Notes: a model not told the origin generated them from the sequence alone. Shown: positions 1-9,683, counted from the first letter of the stretch. The stretch is 64,000 bases of DNA from Serratia bockelmannii (GCF_008011855.1 NZ_VOUX01000033.1:1612001-1676000); one strand, 5' to 3'. A program made the numbers and translations.

Positions 1-1668
1 CTGGCCGTCAATGCCGCCGTCCGAGGTCAGAATGCGGTAGCTTTGGCCGGTTTTATAGCTGGTTTGCGGATCCAGCGCCGTAACCTGCACCTTGGCCTGA
101 TCGCTGATGGTGGTTTTGCCCGCCACCAGCAGTTGATCGCTGCGGCCGTCGCCGGCGATATCGACGTCATAGAAGGATTCGCCGATAAAGTTCAGGTAGC
201 GTTTCAGCGTCAGCGTGCCGATATTGCCGTCGCCGGGCGAGATATGGCCGCCGGACAGGATCTCGGTCTGGCCCAGCGTGCCATTACCGCCCAGCGTGCC
301 GCCGGCCTTGATCGACGCGGCGCTGCTGTAGCCCTGCCCGTTATTGACGTCGGAACCCGCCGTCGCATTGAGGATCAGCGTGCCGCCGTTCTCGGCGCTG
401 AGGGTTTGGATCTCGAAGATATCGTCTTCTTTCTGGGTATTGATGTCGCTGGCGATGATGAGCTTGCCGCCGCGCGCGGTGACGTTCGCCTGCAGGCCAG
501 TGAGATCGCCGTTCAGCGTCGTGTGCCCGGCGGTGTTGATCACCTCGCCTTCGCCGCTCATCTTGTTGCTGAAGACGTAATTGCCGTCGGTATGGTTAAA
601 GTACACATAGCTGCGGAACAATCCGCCCCGCAGGGCGATCGCCGTCTGAGCATCGATAGTGCCAGCAGCGCCCGCCGCGCCGAGCGTCGGCTCGGTCAAC
701 CCGGTGCCGGTATCCATGTTGCCGCGGCTGCCGATAATCAGCGCGCCGCGGTTAGAACCGGAACCGGTCTTGCCCAGCACCACTTCGTTGCCGCCGGCGG
801 AGAATGTCCCGCCGTCCATGACCGCCAACACGCCATTGCCGTAATCGCCGACGTTGACGCTGCTGCCGCTGGTAAACCGTGAGCCGCTGCCGGCGATCGT
901 CAGCTCGGCGGTTTTACGCGCGCCGGAGACGCCCGCCACCTGAATATTACCGACGTTGACCGCGCCGCCGTTCAGCACGTCCAGATCGCCGTAAAGCGTG
1001 AGCGCACGGCCGACGTTCCATTGGGAATTAGCCCCCGTGACCGTGGCTTTCGGGCTCAGCATATCGCTCTCGCCCGGCCCGCTGCCATTGCCGATGCGTG
1101 CGTCAAAGGCGGTATTCAGCACCGCGCCGTCTTCAATCGCCAGCGTGGATCGTGCCCCTAAATCGGTGCCGACGCTGAGAAAATTGCTGGTGACGCGAGA
1201 ACCGGCGCCGGTGGCGATAAGGTGGCTGTCATAGCCACGGGTGGTGCCGACCACGATCTCTTTCGCGCTGGCCAGCGCACCGTCTTCAACCCGCAAGGTG
1301 CCCCGCCCCAGATTCAGGCCGCCACGCAGCACGAACTGATCGTTCACCGCGTTCAGCTCGGCGTTCGGCCCGCGGACCGTGACTACGCTCTCATGAATTT
1401 GGCCGTTGAACATCCGGCCAATATTGATGTTATAGGCGCTGATCTTGCCATTCTCGATCAGCAGATTGCCGCTTTGATTGCGGCCGACGTAAACGTCCCC
1501 GGTGTAGGCCAATGATTCGGTAATTTTTGAGTCGCCGTCAAAAATGGCATCGTCTGCGCGAGCGATATCGGCGGGCGCCAGCATCAACAGCGGCGCAGAA
1601 AATAGAGCGAGGTAAAGTTTGGAAAGCGGTGTACTAACCGCTAAAGGGTGCGATGTCTTGTCATTCAC
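1..1668 (-). CDS. Autotransporter (type V secretion) passenger, N-terminal part, partial
   Basis: The frame opens at a GTG (1668-1666) with GGAG seven bases upstream and stays open for 556 codons to the window edge, so the C-terminus is missing. Residues 1 to about 38 form a signal peptide: a basic start, a hydrophobic core, and a cleavage site after IARA. The rest is rich in Gly, Asn and Val and repeats short units such as LNLGRGTLRVEDGA and NGVLAVMDGGTFSAGG. This is the pattern of the beta-helical passenger of pertactin-like autotransporters. The last residues visible (SPGDGNIGTLTL, then TSYKTGQSYRILTSDGG) resemble the passenger end that precedes the outer-membrane barrel, so the barrel should lie just left of the window. 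Product and host target cannot be told. An adhesin is the usual role for this class. Confidence 0.8.
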   Translation of the reverse strand, partial: MNDKTSHPLAVSTPLSKLYLALFSAPLLMLAPADIARADDAIFDGDSKITESLAYTGDVYVGRNQSGNLLIENGKISAYNINIGRMFNGQIHESVVTVRGPNAELNAVNDQFVLRGGLNLGRGTLRVEDGALASAKEIVVGTTRGYDSHLIATGAGSRVTSNFLSVGTDLGARSTLAIEDGAVLNTAFDARIGNGSGPGESDMLSPKATVTGANSQWNVGRALTLYGDLDVLNGGAVNVGNIQVAGVSGARKTAELTIAGSGSRFTSGSSVNVGDYGNGVLAVMDGGTFSAGGNEVVLGKTGSGSNRGALIIGSRGNMDTGTGLTEPTLGAAGAAGTIDAQTAIALRGGLFRSYVYFNHTDGNYVFSNKMSGEGEVINTAGHTTLNGDLTGLQANVTARGGKLIIASDINTQKEDDIFEIQTLSAENGGTLILNATAGSDVNNGQGYSSAASIKAGGTLGGNGTLGQTEILSGGHISPGDGNIGTLTLKRYLNFIGESFYDVDIAGDGRSDQLLVAGKTTISDQAKVQVTALDPQTSYKTGQSYRILTSDGGIDGQ

Positions 1669-1863
1669 GGGCTATCTCCGTACTCGTTAGCGTGATGTCG
1701 CGAAATTTATTGTTATAGGAAAACTCAATACACTAGAGGAGGTGTGAGGCGTTATTTCGCGCACGCCGGTTTAGTGATCGTCGAAGCAAAAGCTTATTGC
1801 CCCCCGGCGCTGACGCTCCGACGATGGAAAACCAGGAAGCGGCAATACCGCCCCCGAAGCGAA

Positions 1864-2178
1864 TTATTTATGCGTGACCACCGGCGTACAGGTCGGCGCG
1901 CTCAGCGACGGCGACGAACCTAAAATTCCCGGCATCATCAGCGATGAGCAATCAAAAATACGGCCTTTTTCCGTGGTGGCGCGATAAGAAAGTTTTTGGC
2001 CGCCCAGCGCATCTGGCTGTGCGCCATTGACGTTGGTCACGGTAATTTCGTCCGATGAGCCCAGGCCCAGCATTTTGGCGGTTTCCGCCTGCAGTAATGG
2101 AATGGCCTGATCGGTTTTCAGGGTGGAACAACCGGCTATCATCATCGTAACGGTTAAAGCGATAAGTGGTTTCTTCAT
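1864..2178 (-). CDS. Small outer-membrane-type lipoprotein, unknown function
   Basis: This 104-residue protein starts with a lysine-flanked hydrophobic signal and a lipobox ending at Cys17 (MMIAGC), so it should be lipidated and anchored in a membrane. Mature residues 18-104 hold two more cysteines (FDCSS and APTCTP), which could form a disulfide. No family is recognised with confidence. It lies divergent from the response regulator at 2354 and in the same direction as the autotransporter, with a gap of 195 bases, so it probably has its own transcript. Confidence 0.7.
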   Translation of the reverse strand: MKKPLIALTVTMMIAGCSTLKTDQAIPLLQAETAKMLGLGSSDEITVTNVNGAQPDALGGQKLSYRATTEKGRIFDCSSLMMPGILGSSPSLSAPTCTPVVTHK

Positions 2179-2272
2179 AAATTATCCTTTATAACCAATC
2201 AGTTAAAATTACCGATTAGCTTTATGTTTTCTCTTATCCAAATCCTCGAATAATATATTTCCCTTTCCTAAA

Positions 2273-2302
2273 CGAAAAAACCCTCCTAAAGTAGGGAGGG
2301 TT
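2273..2302 (-). terminator. Intrinsic terminator, minus direction, in a divergent gap
   Basis: An 8 bp stem (AACCCTCC/GGAGGGTT) with an 8-base loop is followed, reading leftward, by a run of T. It stops minus-strand transcription but sits between two divergent genes, so no annotated gene end explains it. Confidence 0.7.
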
Positions 2303-2353
2303 GATAATAATTCATCAGACCTATCTGATATTTGAAGGCGAAAGGAGAATCCT

Positions 2354-2986
2354 TTGGGGCAGGATTATGCGTTGGTCGTTGATGACCATCCATTGGTAGC
2401 AAGCGGTATCGCCAATTTTCTCAGCACGCATTGCCGATTCAAACAGGCGCATGTGGTGACCAATGAAGAGAATTGTTACCGCCATATTAGGGAAAATGGC
2501 CCACCGCGTTTACTGGTGATTGATTTTTGGCTCTCTTCCGGTACGGCGTTGAAATTACTCAAAGAAGTAAAACAACGTTATCCGCAGGTGCGGATTTTGG
2601 TGGTCAGCGGCGACGAGAATAACGATATCTGGCAGAAAGTGCACAATGCCGGCGGGCATGGGTTCGTGTTAAAAAATGAACCGCCAGAATTATTCGCCAG
2701 GGCGGTTTTTGCGCTGAATAACAATCAGGAATGGTTCCCGGAAGGCAATGAAGCCGCCATTAAAAACAACCATGACCATTTAAATAAATTCAATTTAACG
2801 CCGAGGCAATTAGACGTATTAACTATGATGCTGCGCGGCCTGCCAAATAAAAGAATTGCGACGCAACTGTCTATTTCCGAGCCGACCGTCAAAGAGCATA
2901 TCAGCAATATATTGAAAAAGATCGGCGTCAACAGCCGAGTGGAAGCCATCACGCTGTTGCACGGCAAACGGGATCCGTCGTCATGA
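2354..2986 (+). CDS. LuxR/NarL-family response regulator
   Basis: The protein has 210 residues and starts at TTG (2354) behind AAAGGAG, six bases upstream; no better start is in frame. The receiver domain (about 1-125) has the acidic pair in VVDDHP, the phosphoacceptor Asp57 in VIDFWLSSG, a Ser in the VVSGDE switch position and the Lys of FVLKNEP. A GerE-type helix-turn-helix follows (about 145-200; LTPRQLDVL, then PTVKEHISNIL). The gene overlaps the start of the hybrid kinase by four bases (ATGA), so the two are translationally coupled and are probably partners. Targets are unknown; the neighbouring surface-protein genes are candidates by proximity only. Confidence 0.88.
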   Translation: MGQDYALVVDDHPLVASGIANFLSTHCRFKQAHVVTNEENCYRHIRENGPPRLLVIDFWLSSGTALKLLKEVKQRYPQVRILVVSGDENNDIWQKVHNAGGHGFVLKNEPPELFARAVFALNNNQEWFPEGNEAAIKNNHDHLNKFNLTPRQLDVLTMMLRGLPNKRIATQLSISEPTVKEHISNILKKIGVNSRVEAITLLHGKRDPSS

Positions 2987-4764
2987 GGTTTTTCCAGCAT
3001 TTACAAAATGATGGCATCTCCCCACGCGCACAGATCCGCCTGCTGGACAACACCTTCATGCGGCTGGTGTTCAGCTTCACCGCCGTGCCCTTCGTCGGCA
3101 TTCCGTTCGCCATCTGGATTTATTTGCTGGGTGATGAACTCGGCCCAACCATTACCTGGATCATCGTTTACCTGCTATGCGCCGTGGCGATCCGAATAGG
3201 ACATCGTCGCTATCTGCATGAGGCCAAAGAAAATGATGAAGACACCGTGCTGCGCCGCTGGCTGCCGCGCATTAATAAGGTGGCGTTTATTCACGGGTTG
3301 GGGATCTCATCACTCTATTTAATTACGCCGCAGACCCATAACTTTGACTTTTTCCTGCTGCTCAATATCAGCATCGCCGCGATCGTCGCCGCCAACGCAA
3401 CGCACCTGACGCCCGTCATCAGCACCTTTACCCGCTTTTTCTTCGCCTCCTGGGGGCTGCTGAACCTCGGCATCATCTGGCGGCTGGAAGACGTGATGTT
3501 CATCGTGCTGATGCTGAACTTGTTGTACGGCTTTGCCATTTACCGCCACGCATTAACCTCGCATGCGTTCTTTATTCAGCAGGCGCTGCTCGAAGAGCAA
3601 AGCTCGCGCCTGGCGGAGCAGTTCCGCCAGGCTAAAGAAGAGGCGGAACAGGCGCTGTTGGACAAGAACCAGTTCCTGACCACCGCCAGCCACGATCTGC
3701 GCCAGCCGGTGCACGCCATGGGTTTTCTGATCGAAGCCATCATCCACAAAAACCGGGACGACAGCCTGACGCCGCAGCTGCTGGATCTGCAACAAAGCGT
3801 GCGTTCGGTGCATTTGATGTTCAATTCACTGCTCGATCTCAGCAAGATCGAATCCGGCAACGTGCGCACCGCCGCCACCCATGTGGATATCGGCGCCCTG
3901 CTCGACTCGGTAGTCACCCTGTTCCGCGAAGAGGCCAACAGCCGCGCCCTGGCGCTGCGCACCTGGCGGCCTAGACGGCGTATCAGCGTGATGGGCGATC
4001 CGCTGCTGGTGCGGCAATCGCTGATCAACCTGATCCAAAACGCCCTGCGCTATACGCAACAGGGCGGCGTGCTGATCGCCATCCGCCCACGCGGCGCCGA
4101 GTGCCTGGTGGAAGTGTGGGACACCGGCGTGGGCATCGCCGACGAAGAGAAAAGCAAAATCTTCTCCCCTTACTACCGCCCTGAACTGGCGTGGAAAATC
4201 GACAGCGCCGGCCACGGGCTGGGGCTGGCGGTGGTGGCGCGCTGCGCCAAACTGATGAAGGTGAAGTACGGCATGCACTCCGTCGAAGGCAAAGGTTCGC
4301 GCTTCTGGATGCGCTTCACGCAATACATCGGCGAAGACAAAGCGCCGGACACCGCGGCCGCCTACGACAACACCGCCACGCCTATCCGCTATGCGCCGCT
4401 GCGCGGCGCCTGCCTGGTGGTGGACGACGATCCCTTGGTGACCTCCGCCTGGGAGAGCCTGATGAGCACCTGGGGCATCACCGTGCGCTGCGCGGCCTCC
4501 GCCGAGGAAGCCTTCGCCATTGTCGAGGACGGTTTTACGCCGTTCGCCGTGCTGTGCGACCAGCGCCTGCGCTCCGGCGAGAGCGGTTTCGACATCCTGA
4601 AAGCGCTGTTCGAACGCCTGCCGGACGTGAGCGGCGCGATGGTCAGCGGCGAGTTCAACTCGCAGATATTGCAAGAGGCCGAGCAGGAAGGCTATCTGGT
4701 GCTGCGCAAGCCGCTGGAGCCGGCCAAGCTGCATGCGCTGCTGACGCAGTGGGGGGCGGGCTAG
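2983..4764 (+). CDS. Membrane hybrid sensor histidine kinase with C-terminal receiver
   Basis: The protein has 593 residues. About six membrane segments (roughly 27-50, 55-72, 98-114, 121-140, 150-165, 170-187) leave almost no periplasmic loop, so sensing is probably within the membrane. A coiled coil (200-228) leads to the HisKA helix with His237 in ASHDLRQP. The ATPase domain shows the N-box LINLIQNALRYT, the G1 box DTGVGIA and the G2 box GHGLGLAV. The C-terminal receiver (about 470-590) has VVDDDP, phosphoacceptor Asp526 in LCDQRLRSG, Ser in the switch position and Lys in RKPLEP. No HPt domain is visible, so the phosphotransfer route to the partner regulator at 2354 is not clear. The signal is unknown. 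Confidence 0.88.
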   Translation: MRFFQHLQNDGISPRAQIRLLDNTFMRLVFSFTAVPFVGIPFAIWIYLLGDELGPTITWIIVYLLCAVAIRIGHRRYLHEAKENDEDTVLRRWLPRINKVAFIHGLGISSLYLITPQTHNFDFFLLLNISIAAIVAANATHLTPVISTFTRFFFASWGLLNLGIIWRLEDVMFIVLMLNLLYGFAIYRHALTSHAFFIQQALLEEQSSRLAEQFRQAKEEAEQALLDKNQFLTTASHDLRQPVHAMGFLIEAIIHKNRDDSLTPQLLDLQQSVRSVHLMFNSLLDLSKIESGNVRTAATHVDIGALLDSVVTLFREEANSRALALRTWRPRRRISVMGDPLLVRQSLINLIQNALRYTQQGGVLIAIRPRGAECLVEVWDTGVGIADEEKSKIFSPYYRPELAWKIDSAGHGLGLAVVARCAKLMKVKYGMHSVEGKGSRFWMRFTQYIGEDKAPDTAAAYDNTATPIRYAPLRGACLVVDDDPLVTSAWESLMSTWGITVRCAASAEEAFAIVEDGFTPFAVLCDQRLRSGESGFDILKALFERLPDVSGAMVSGEFNSQILQEAEQEGYLVLRKPLEPAKLHALLTQWGAG

Positions 4765-4778
4765 CGCGAGGCGGTGCC

Positions 4779-5612
4779 TTAGCGGGCAAGATGCCGCAGC
4801 AGGCCTTCAAGGTTGCGCTCCCCCTCCGGGGTTTGCGCACCGGCTTTCAGCCCACCGCGGATCAACCGCTCCGCGGCCGGGCGTGCGAACAATCCCGCCC
4901 AGGCGTCGTGCTCGCGATAAAAACCGGCCTGCAGATCCGGTGCAGGCATCGCCTGTTTGGCCGCCGCAATCACCCCCGCAGGCAATGCCGCGATATTGCG
5001 CGCTAACTGCTCGACGAAATCATCCAGCTCGGCGGCAGGCAAGGCGCGGTTAATCCAGCCGTAGCGTTCTGCGGTAGCGGCATCGATGAGATCGGCGCCC
5101 AGGATCACTTCCAGAGCGCGGCCGCGCGTCATTCGGCTCGTCAGATACTGCGTCGCACCGCCGCCGGGCGTAATGCCCATCAAGGCCTCGCACTGGGCCA
5201 GCCCCGCCGCTTCCCGTGCCGCGAAAGCCATATCGGCCGCCGCCACAAACTCGGCGCCACCGCCGCGCGCCAGCCCGGCCAGCTTAACGAGAGTGACCTG
5301 CGGCTGGCTACGCAGCAGCTCGCCAAACGCCTGGAACGGATTTAGCCCCTCCGGCGCGTTGCTCGCCAGTTCGTCGAAGGCGTGCGGCTCATCGATCAAG
5401 GTCATGTCGACGTGAGCAATAAAGAACGCTGGGTTCGCGCTCTGGAACACCAACACCCGCGTATCCGGATCGTCACGCACCGCGAGCAATAAACGGCTGA
5501 TTTCCGACATCAGCGCCACATCAAGCACGTTTACCGGTGGGTTATCGATAGCGATCGTCATCACGCCGTGCGCATGAGACAGCCTGAGCTTGCTGAAATC
5601 TGTATCTGTCAT
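4779..5612 (-). CDS. Enoyl-CoA hydratase/isomerase (crotonase) family protein
   Basis: This 277-residue cytoplasmic enzyme has the crotonase fold signatures: the first oxyanion-hole stretch near residues 57-70, the glycine-rich GLARGGGAEFVAAADM at about 113-128 and the acidic segment around Glu142 before GITPGGGATQYL. Family members hydrate or isomerise acyl-CoA thioesters. The substrate cannot be read from the sequence, and the Phe-Phe-Ile-Ala-His near residue 63-67 in place of the usual Ala-Gly-x-Asp suggests a divergent specificity. The gene is divergent from an HxlR regulator with a 122 bp shared control region, so it is probably that regulator's target. Confidence 0.82.
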   Translation of the reverse strand: MTDTDFSKLRLSHAHGVMTIAIDNPPVNVLDVALMSEISRLLLAVRDDPDTRVLVFQSANPAFFIAHVDMTLIDEPHAFDELASNAPEGLNPFQAFGELLRSQPQVTLVKLAGLARGGGAEFVAAADMAFAAREAAGLAQCEALMGITPGGGATQYLTSRMTRGRALEVILGADLIDAATAERYGWINRALPAAELDDFVEQLARNIAALPAGVIAAAKQAMPAPDLQAGFYREHDAWAGLFARPAAERLIRGGLKAGAQTPEGERNLEGLLRHLAR

Positions 5613-5669
5613 CTCAATGTCCTTTTACCTGGGGTACAAGTGCGGGTTTTTCACGCCGTGTGTCGAATG

Positions 5670-5684
5670 GTATACTTTGCATAC
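5670..5684. promoter_or_regulatory. Putative HxlR operator (GTATAC-TTT-GCATAC dyad)
   Basis: An imperfect 6 bp dyad with a 3 bp spacer lies in the shared upstream region of the divergent enoyl-CoA hydratase and HxlR genes. HxlR-family proteins commonly bind short dyads next to their own gene. Assignment is by position and symmetry only. Confidence 0.45.
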
Positions 5685-5734
5685 TTGGCGTCAATTACGC
5701 ACCTTAAGCATCCCAGGGATGCAGGAGGATACCG

Positions 5735-6097
5735 ATGGATACGACCGACCTTGTTTACCGCGCCGACTGCCCAAGCCGCATCGTCCTCGATCAGATTGCC
5801 GATAAATGGTCCATGATGGTGCTGGAAGTGCTGCGTGAACCGCAGCGCTTCAACGCCATCAAGCGCCGTTTGGATGGCGTCACGCAACGCGTGCTGACCC
5901 AGACGCTGCGCAAGCTGGAACGCAACGGCATGGTGCATCGCAAAGTGTTGGATGGGCGAGTGCTCGGCGTCGAGTATTCGCTGACGCCGCTTGGCAAATC
6001 CCTGCAGGGGCCGTTCTCGATACTGTTCGACTGGACGCTGGGGAATATTGAGGCGATTCAGGAGTGCCAGCGCAAGTATGATGAGCAAGGCGAGTGA
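5735..6097 (+). CDS. HxlR-family winged-helix transcriptional regulator
   Basis: The protein has 120 residues with a strong AGGAGG six bases before ATG. It has the HxlR layout: a conserved Cys near the N-terminus (RADCPS), the IADKWSMMVLEVL helix, and a recognition helix in VTQRVLTQTLRKLERNGMV, followed by the wing GVEYSLTPLGKSL. The single N-terminal cysteine near residue 12 resembles the redox- or aldehyde-sensing cysteine of some family members (HypR, YodB), but sensing is not shown. It probably controls the divergent enoyl-CoA hydratase gene. Confidence 0.88.
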   Translation: MDTTDLVYRADCPSRIVLDQIADKWSMMVLEVLREPQRFNAIKRRLDGVTQRVLTQTLRKLERNGMVHRKVLDGRVLGVEYSLTPLGKSLQGPFSILFDWTLGNIEAIQECQRKYDEQGE

Positions 6098-6296
6098 AGC
6101 GGTTCCCCATAGATAGGTTCAGAGAGATCGAGCGTGGCCGCGCTCTTTTTAACGTAACCGATGGTCTCTACTTTCTTCATGCCCCCTGGCGCTATCAATC
6201 ATACCAAGGTCTGAACATAGGCCATATTTAGACCACAAACGATGTTCGGCTTTACTTATGGCTGGCATCAGGCAAAAAATATTTGGCCATATAAAG

Positions 6297-6324
6297 AAAA
6301 ACCCTCTGTAAAAACAGAGGGTTT
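6297..6324 (-). terminator. Intrinsic terminator of guaBA
   Basis: An 8 bp stem ACCCTCTG/CAGAGGGT with an A/T-rich loop is followed leftward by a T run, 46 bases past the guaA stop. Confidence 0.9.
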
Positions 6325-6369
6325 CAGTCACTTCGGCCTAGTTACGAACAGGCTGCGGGAAGTGTCAAA

Positions 6370-7947
6370 TCACTCCCACTCAATCGTCGCCGGCGGCTTG
6401 CCGCTGATGTCGTACACCACGCGGGAGATGCCATCCACTTCGTTGATGATGCGGTTGGAGACGCGGCCGAGGAAGTCATACGGCAGGTGCGCCCAGTGCG
6501 CGGTCATGAAGTCGATGGTTTCTACCGCACGCAGGGAGACCACCCAGTCGTATTTGCGGCCGTCGCCCATCACGCCGACCGAACGCACCGGCAGGAACAC
6601 GGTGAACGCCTGGCTGACTTTGTTGTACAGGTCGGCTTTGTGCAGCTCTTCGATGAAGATGGCATCGGCGCGGCGCAGCAGATCGCAGTACTCTTTCTTC
6701 ACTTCGCCCAGCACGCGCACGCCCAGACCCGGGCCCGGGAACGGGTGACGGAACAGCATGTCGTACGGCAGGCCCAGCTCCAGGCCGATCTTGCGCACTT
6801 CGTCTTTGAACAGCTCTTTCAGCGGCTCGACCAGGCCCAGCTTCATCTCTTTCGGCAGGCCGCCCACGTTGTGGTGCGATTTGATCACGTGCGCTTTGCC
6901 GGTGGCGGAAGCGGCGGATTCGATCACGTCCGGGTAGATGGTGCCCTGTGCCAGCCATTTCACCTGCTCTTGCTTGCAGGCTTCTTCGTCGAACACTTCA
7001 ACGAACACACGGCCGATGATTTTACGCTTGGCTTCCGGCTCGTCCACGCCCGCCAGTGCGGTCAGGAAGCGGTTTTCCGCCTCAACGTGCACGATGTTCA
7101 GGCCGAAGTGGTCGCCGAACATTTCCATCACCTGCTTGGCTTCGTTCAGGCGCAGCAGGCCGTTGTCGACGAACACGCAGGTCAGGCGTTTGCCGATGGC
7201 CCGGTGCAGCAGCATCGCGGTCACGGAGGAGTCGACGCCGCCGGACAGGCCGAGGATCACGTGGTCTTCACCCACCTGCTCGCGGATGCGCTCGACCGCA
7301 TCTTCGATGATGGTGGCCGGGGTCCACAGGGCTTCACACTGGCAGATGTCCAGTACGAAGCGCTCCAGCATGCGCTGGCCCTGGCGGGTGTGGGTCACTT
7401 CCGGGTGGAACTGCACGCCGTAGAAGCGTTTTTCTTCGTTGGCCATAATAGCGAACGGGCAGGTATCGGTGCTGGCGATGGTCACGAAGTCGGACGGGAT
7501 CGCGGTCACTTTGTCGCCGTGGCTCATCCACACGTCCAGCAGCGGTTTGCCGGCCGGGCTGATAGCGTCTTCGATGTCGCGCAGCAGCGCGCTCTCTTTG
7601 ACGATTTCCACCTGCGCGTAGCCGAACTCGCGTTCGTTGGAACCCTGCACATGGCCACCCAGCTGCATCGCCATGGTCTGCATGCCGTAGCACACGCCCA
7701 GCACCGGCACGCCGGCGTTGAACACGTAGTCAGGGGCGCGCGGGCTGCCGGCTTCGGTGGTGCTTTCCGGGCCGCCGGACAGGATGATGCCGCTTGGGTT
7801 GAATTCGCGGATCTGCTCTTCGCTAACGTCCCAGGCCCACAGTTCGCAGTAAACGCCGATTTCGCGCACGCGGCGGGCGACCAGTTGAGTGTATTGCGAA
7901 CCGAAGTCCAGTATCAGGATGCGATGCTTATGGATATTTTGTGTCAT
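6370..7947 (-). CDS. guaA: GMP synthase (glutamine-hydrolysing)
   Basis: GuaA converts XMP, ATP and glutamine to GMP in the cytoplasm. The frame is open further upstream, but the ATG at 7947 gives [19 protein letters not shown] and 525 residues, the same as E. coli GuaA. The class I amidotransferase domain carries nucleophile Cys86 (GVCYGMQ) and the His/Glu of [11 protein letters not shown]. The ATP pyrophosphatase domain carries the P-loop [12 protein letters not shown], and the C-terminal dimerisation domain is complete. It is the second gene of guaBA, 102 bases after guaB; that gap holds a GC-rich hairpin (around 8010-8030) but no T run. Confidence 0.98.
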   Translation of the reverse strand: MTQNIHKHRILILDFGSQYTQLVARRVREIGVYCELWAWDVSEEQIREFNPSGIILSGGPESTTEAGSPRAPDYVFNAGVPVLGVCYGMQTMAMQLGGHVQGSNEREFGYAQVEIVKESALLRDIEDAISPAGKPLLDVWMSHGDKVTAIPSDFVTIASTDTCPFAIMANEEKRFYGVQFHPEVTHTRQGQRMLERFVLDICQCEALWTPATIIEDAVERIREQVGEDHVILGLSGGVDSSVTAMLLHRAIGKRLTCVFVDNGLLRLNEAKQVMEMFGDHFGLNIVHVEAENRFLTALAGVDEPEAKRKIIGRVFVEVFDEEACKQEQVKWLAQGTIYPDVIESAASATGKAHVIKSHHNVGGLPKEMKLGLVEPLKELFKDEVRKIGLELGLPYDMLFRHPFPGPGLGVRVLGEVKKEYCDLLRRADAIFIEELHKADLYNKVSQAFTVFLPVRSVGVMGDGRKYDWVVSLRAVETIDFMTAHWAHLPYDFLGRVSNRIINEVDGISRVVYDISGKPPATIEWE

Positions 7948-8049
7948 GTGAGGCGAATTCCAGCAACAAGAGAAAAAGAGCGAAAATGTGTGTTTCGGGA
8001 TGGGGCTTGGCGCCCCACCCCGGCCTCTCACTCAGGAGAGGTTAAGGCA

Positions 8050-9513
8050 TCAGCCCATGCGGTAGTTCGGCGACTCTTTGGTGATGGTCACGTCGTGCAC
8101 GTGGCTTTCCTGAATGCCGGCGCCGCTGATGCGCACGAACTCCGCCTTGGTGCGCAGATCGTCGATGGTGGCGCAGCCGGTCAGGCCCATGCAGGAGCGC
8201 AGGCCGCCCATCTGCTGGTGCACGATGGCTTTCAGCATGCCTTTATAGGCGACGCGGCCTTCGATACCTTCCGGCACCAGTTTGTCGGCGGCGTTATCGG
8301 TCTGGAAGTAACGGTCGGAAGAACCTTTGGACATCGCGCCCAGCGAGCCCATGCCGCGGTAAGATTTGAACGAACGGCCCTGATACAGCTCGATTTCGCC
8401 CGGGGATTCTTCGGTGCCCGCCAGCATAGAGCCGACCATCACGCAGGATGCGCCCGCGGCGATCGCTTTGGCGATGTCGCCGGAGAAGCGGATGCCGCCG
8501 TCGGCGATAACCGGAATGCCGGTGCCTTCCAGCGCTTCCACCGCGTCGGCGATGGCGGTGATCTGCGGTACGCCCACGCCGGTCACGATGCGGGTGGTGC
8601 AGATGGAGCCAGGGCCGATACCCACTTTCACCGCGCTCACGCCGGCTTCAGCCAGCGCTTTGGCGCCCGCTGCGGTCGCGACGTTGCCGCCGACGATCTG
8701 CAGATCCGGGTATTTGGCGCGAGTTTCGCGGATGCGCTGCAACACGCCTTCGGAGTGGCCGTGCGAGGAGTCGATCAGCAGGACGTCAACGCCTGCCGCC
8801 ACCAGCGCGTCAACGCGCTCTTCGTTGCCGGCGCCGGCGCCGACCGCCGCGCCCACGCGCAGACGGCCGTGCTCGTCTTTACAGGCGTTCGGCTTACGTT
8901 CCGCTTTCTGGAAGTCTTTAACGGTGATCATGCCCAGCAGGTGGAAGCTGTCGTCCACCACCAGCGCTTTTTCTACGCGCTTTTCGTGCATCTTCTGCAG
9001 CACCACGTCGCGCGCTTCACCTTCTTTCACGGTGACCAGGCGATCTTTCGGCGTCATCACCGCAGTCACCGGCTGAGACAGATCGGTCACAAAGCGCACG
9101 TCACGGCCGGTGATGATGCCGACCAGCTCGTTGTCTTCGGTAACGACCGGGTAACCGGCGAAGCCGTTGCGCGCGGTTAGCTCTTTCACTTCCTGCAGCG
9201 TGGTGGACGGGGTAACGGTCTGCGGGTCGGTAACTACGCCGCTTTCATGCTTCTTCACGCGGCTGACTTCTTCAGCCTGGCGCTCGATGGACATGTTTTT
9301 GTGGATGAAGCCCAGGCCGCCTTCCTGCGCCAGCGCGATGGCCAGGCCGGATTCGGTCACGGTATCCATGGCTGCGGACAGCATAGGGATGTTCAGGCGG
9401 ATGGTTTTGGTCAGTTGAGTGCCGAGCTCTGCGGTGTTAGGCAGAACCGTGGAGTGGGCTGGAACCAGGAGGACGTCGTCAAACGTCAGAGCTTCTTTAG
9501 CGATACGTAGCAT
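8050..9513 (-). CDS. guaB: Inosine-5'-monophosphate dehydrogenase
   Basis: GuaB oxidises IMP to XMP with NAD+, the committed step to guanine nucleotides. The start at 9513 ([16 protein letters not shown]) gives 487 residues, about the E. coli length; the longer open frame upstream crosses the promoter and is not used. Catalytic Cys305 lies in [11 protein letters not shown], two CBS domains lie between about 93 and 205, and the flap [17 protein letters not shown] is intact. It is followed by guaA in the same operon and preceded by a PurR box overlapping the promoter. Confidence 0.98.
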   Translation of the reverse strand: MLRIAKEALTFDDVLLVPAHSTVLPNTAELGTQLTKTIRLNIPMLSAAMDTVTESGLAIALAQEGGLGFIHKNMSIERQAEEVSRVKKHESGVVTDPQTVTPSTTLQEVKELTARNGFAGYPVVTEDNELVGIITGRDVRFVTDLSQPVTAVMTPKDRLVTVKEGEARDVVLQKMHEKRVEKALVVDDSFHLLGMITVKDFQKAERKPNACKDEHGRLRVGAAVGAGAGNEERVDALVAAGVDVLLIDSSHGHSEGVLQRIRETRAKYPDLQIVGGNVATAAGAKALAEAGVSAVKVGIGPGSICTTRIVTGVGVPQITAIADAVEALEGTGIPVIADGGIRFSGDIAKAIAAGASCVMVGSMLAGTEESPGEIELYQGRSFKSYRGMGSLGAMSKGSSDRYFQTDNAADKLVPEGIEGRVAYKGMLKAIVHQQMGGLRSCMGLTGCATIDDLRTKAEFVRISGAGIQESHVHDVTITKESPNYRMG

Positions 9514-9565
9514 GGGCAATATCTCACCAGGGTGGGCTGTGAAAAAGATAAAATATTGCCGCGGC

Positions 9566-9591
9566 ATTATACAGAGCGGAATCGGTTGCCT
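9566..9591 (-). promoter_or_regulatory. guaBA promoter -10 with overlapping PurR box
   Basis: Reading leftward, a perfect TATAAT (9571-9566) is followed by a GC-rich discriminator (GCCGCGG), typical of stringently controlled promoters. Just upstream, 9591-9576 reads AGGCAACCGATTCCGC, which matches 11 of 16 bases of the PurR consensus ACGCAAACGTTTTCGT. E. coli guaBA is likewise repressed by PurR at its promoter. Confidence 0.7.
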
Positions 9592-9683
9592 CCAGCACTT
9601 TCTTACAAAAAGTCTTGATTACCTTTTTCAGCCATGTAGTATCGACCAATTAAGTGATTGTTTTGAAATTTGATCTGGGTCAC

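Noticed and set aside
43..882. Plus-strand frames in the first 1.5 kb
   Set aside because: They are the opposite strand of the autotransporter, whose own frame has a signal peptide and repeats.
6149..6331. A 60-codon minus-strand frame after guaA
   Set aside because: It runs through the guaBA terminator and lacks a ribosome site.
6487..9180. An 897-codon open frame on the plus strand
   Set aside because: It is the exact opposite strand of guaA and guaB. GC-rich codon use keeps this frame open; it has no ribosome site and an Arg/His/Ala-rich low-complexity product.
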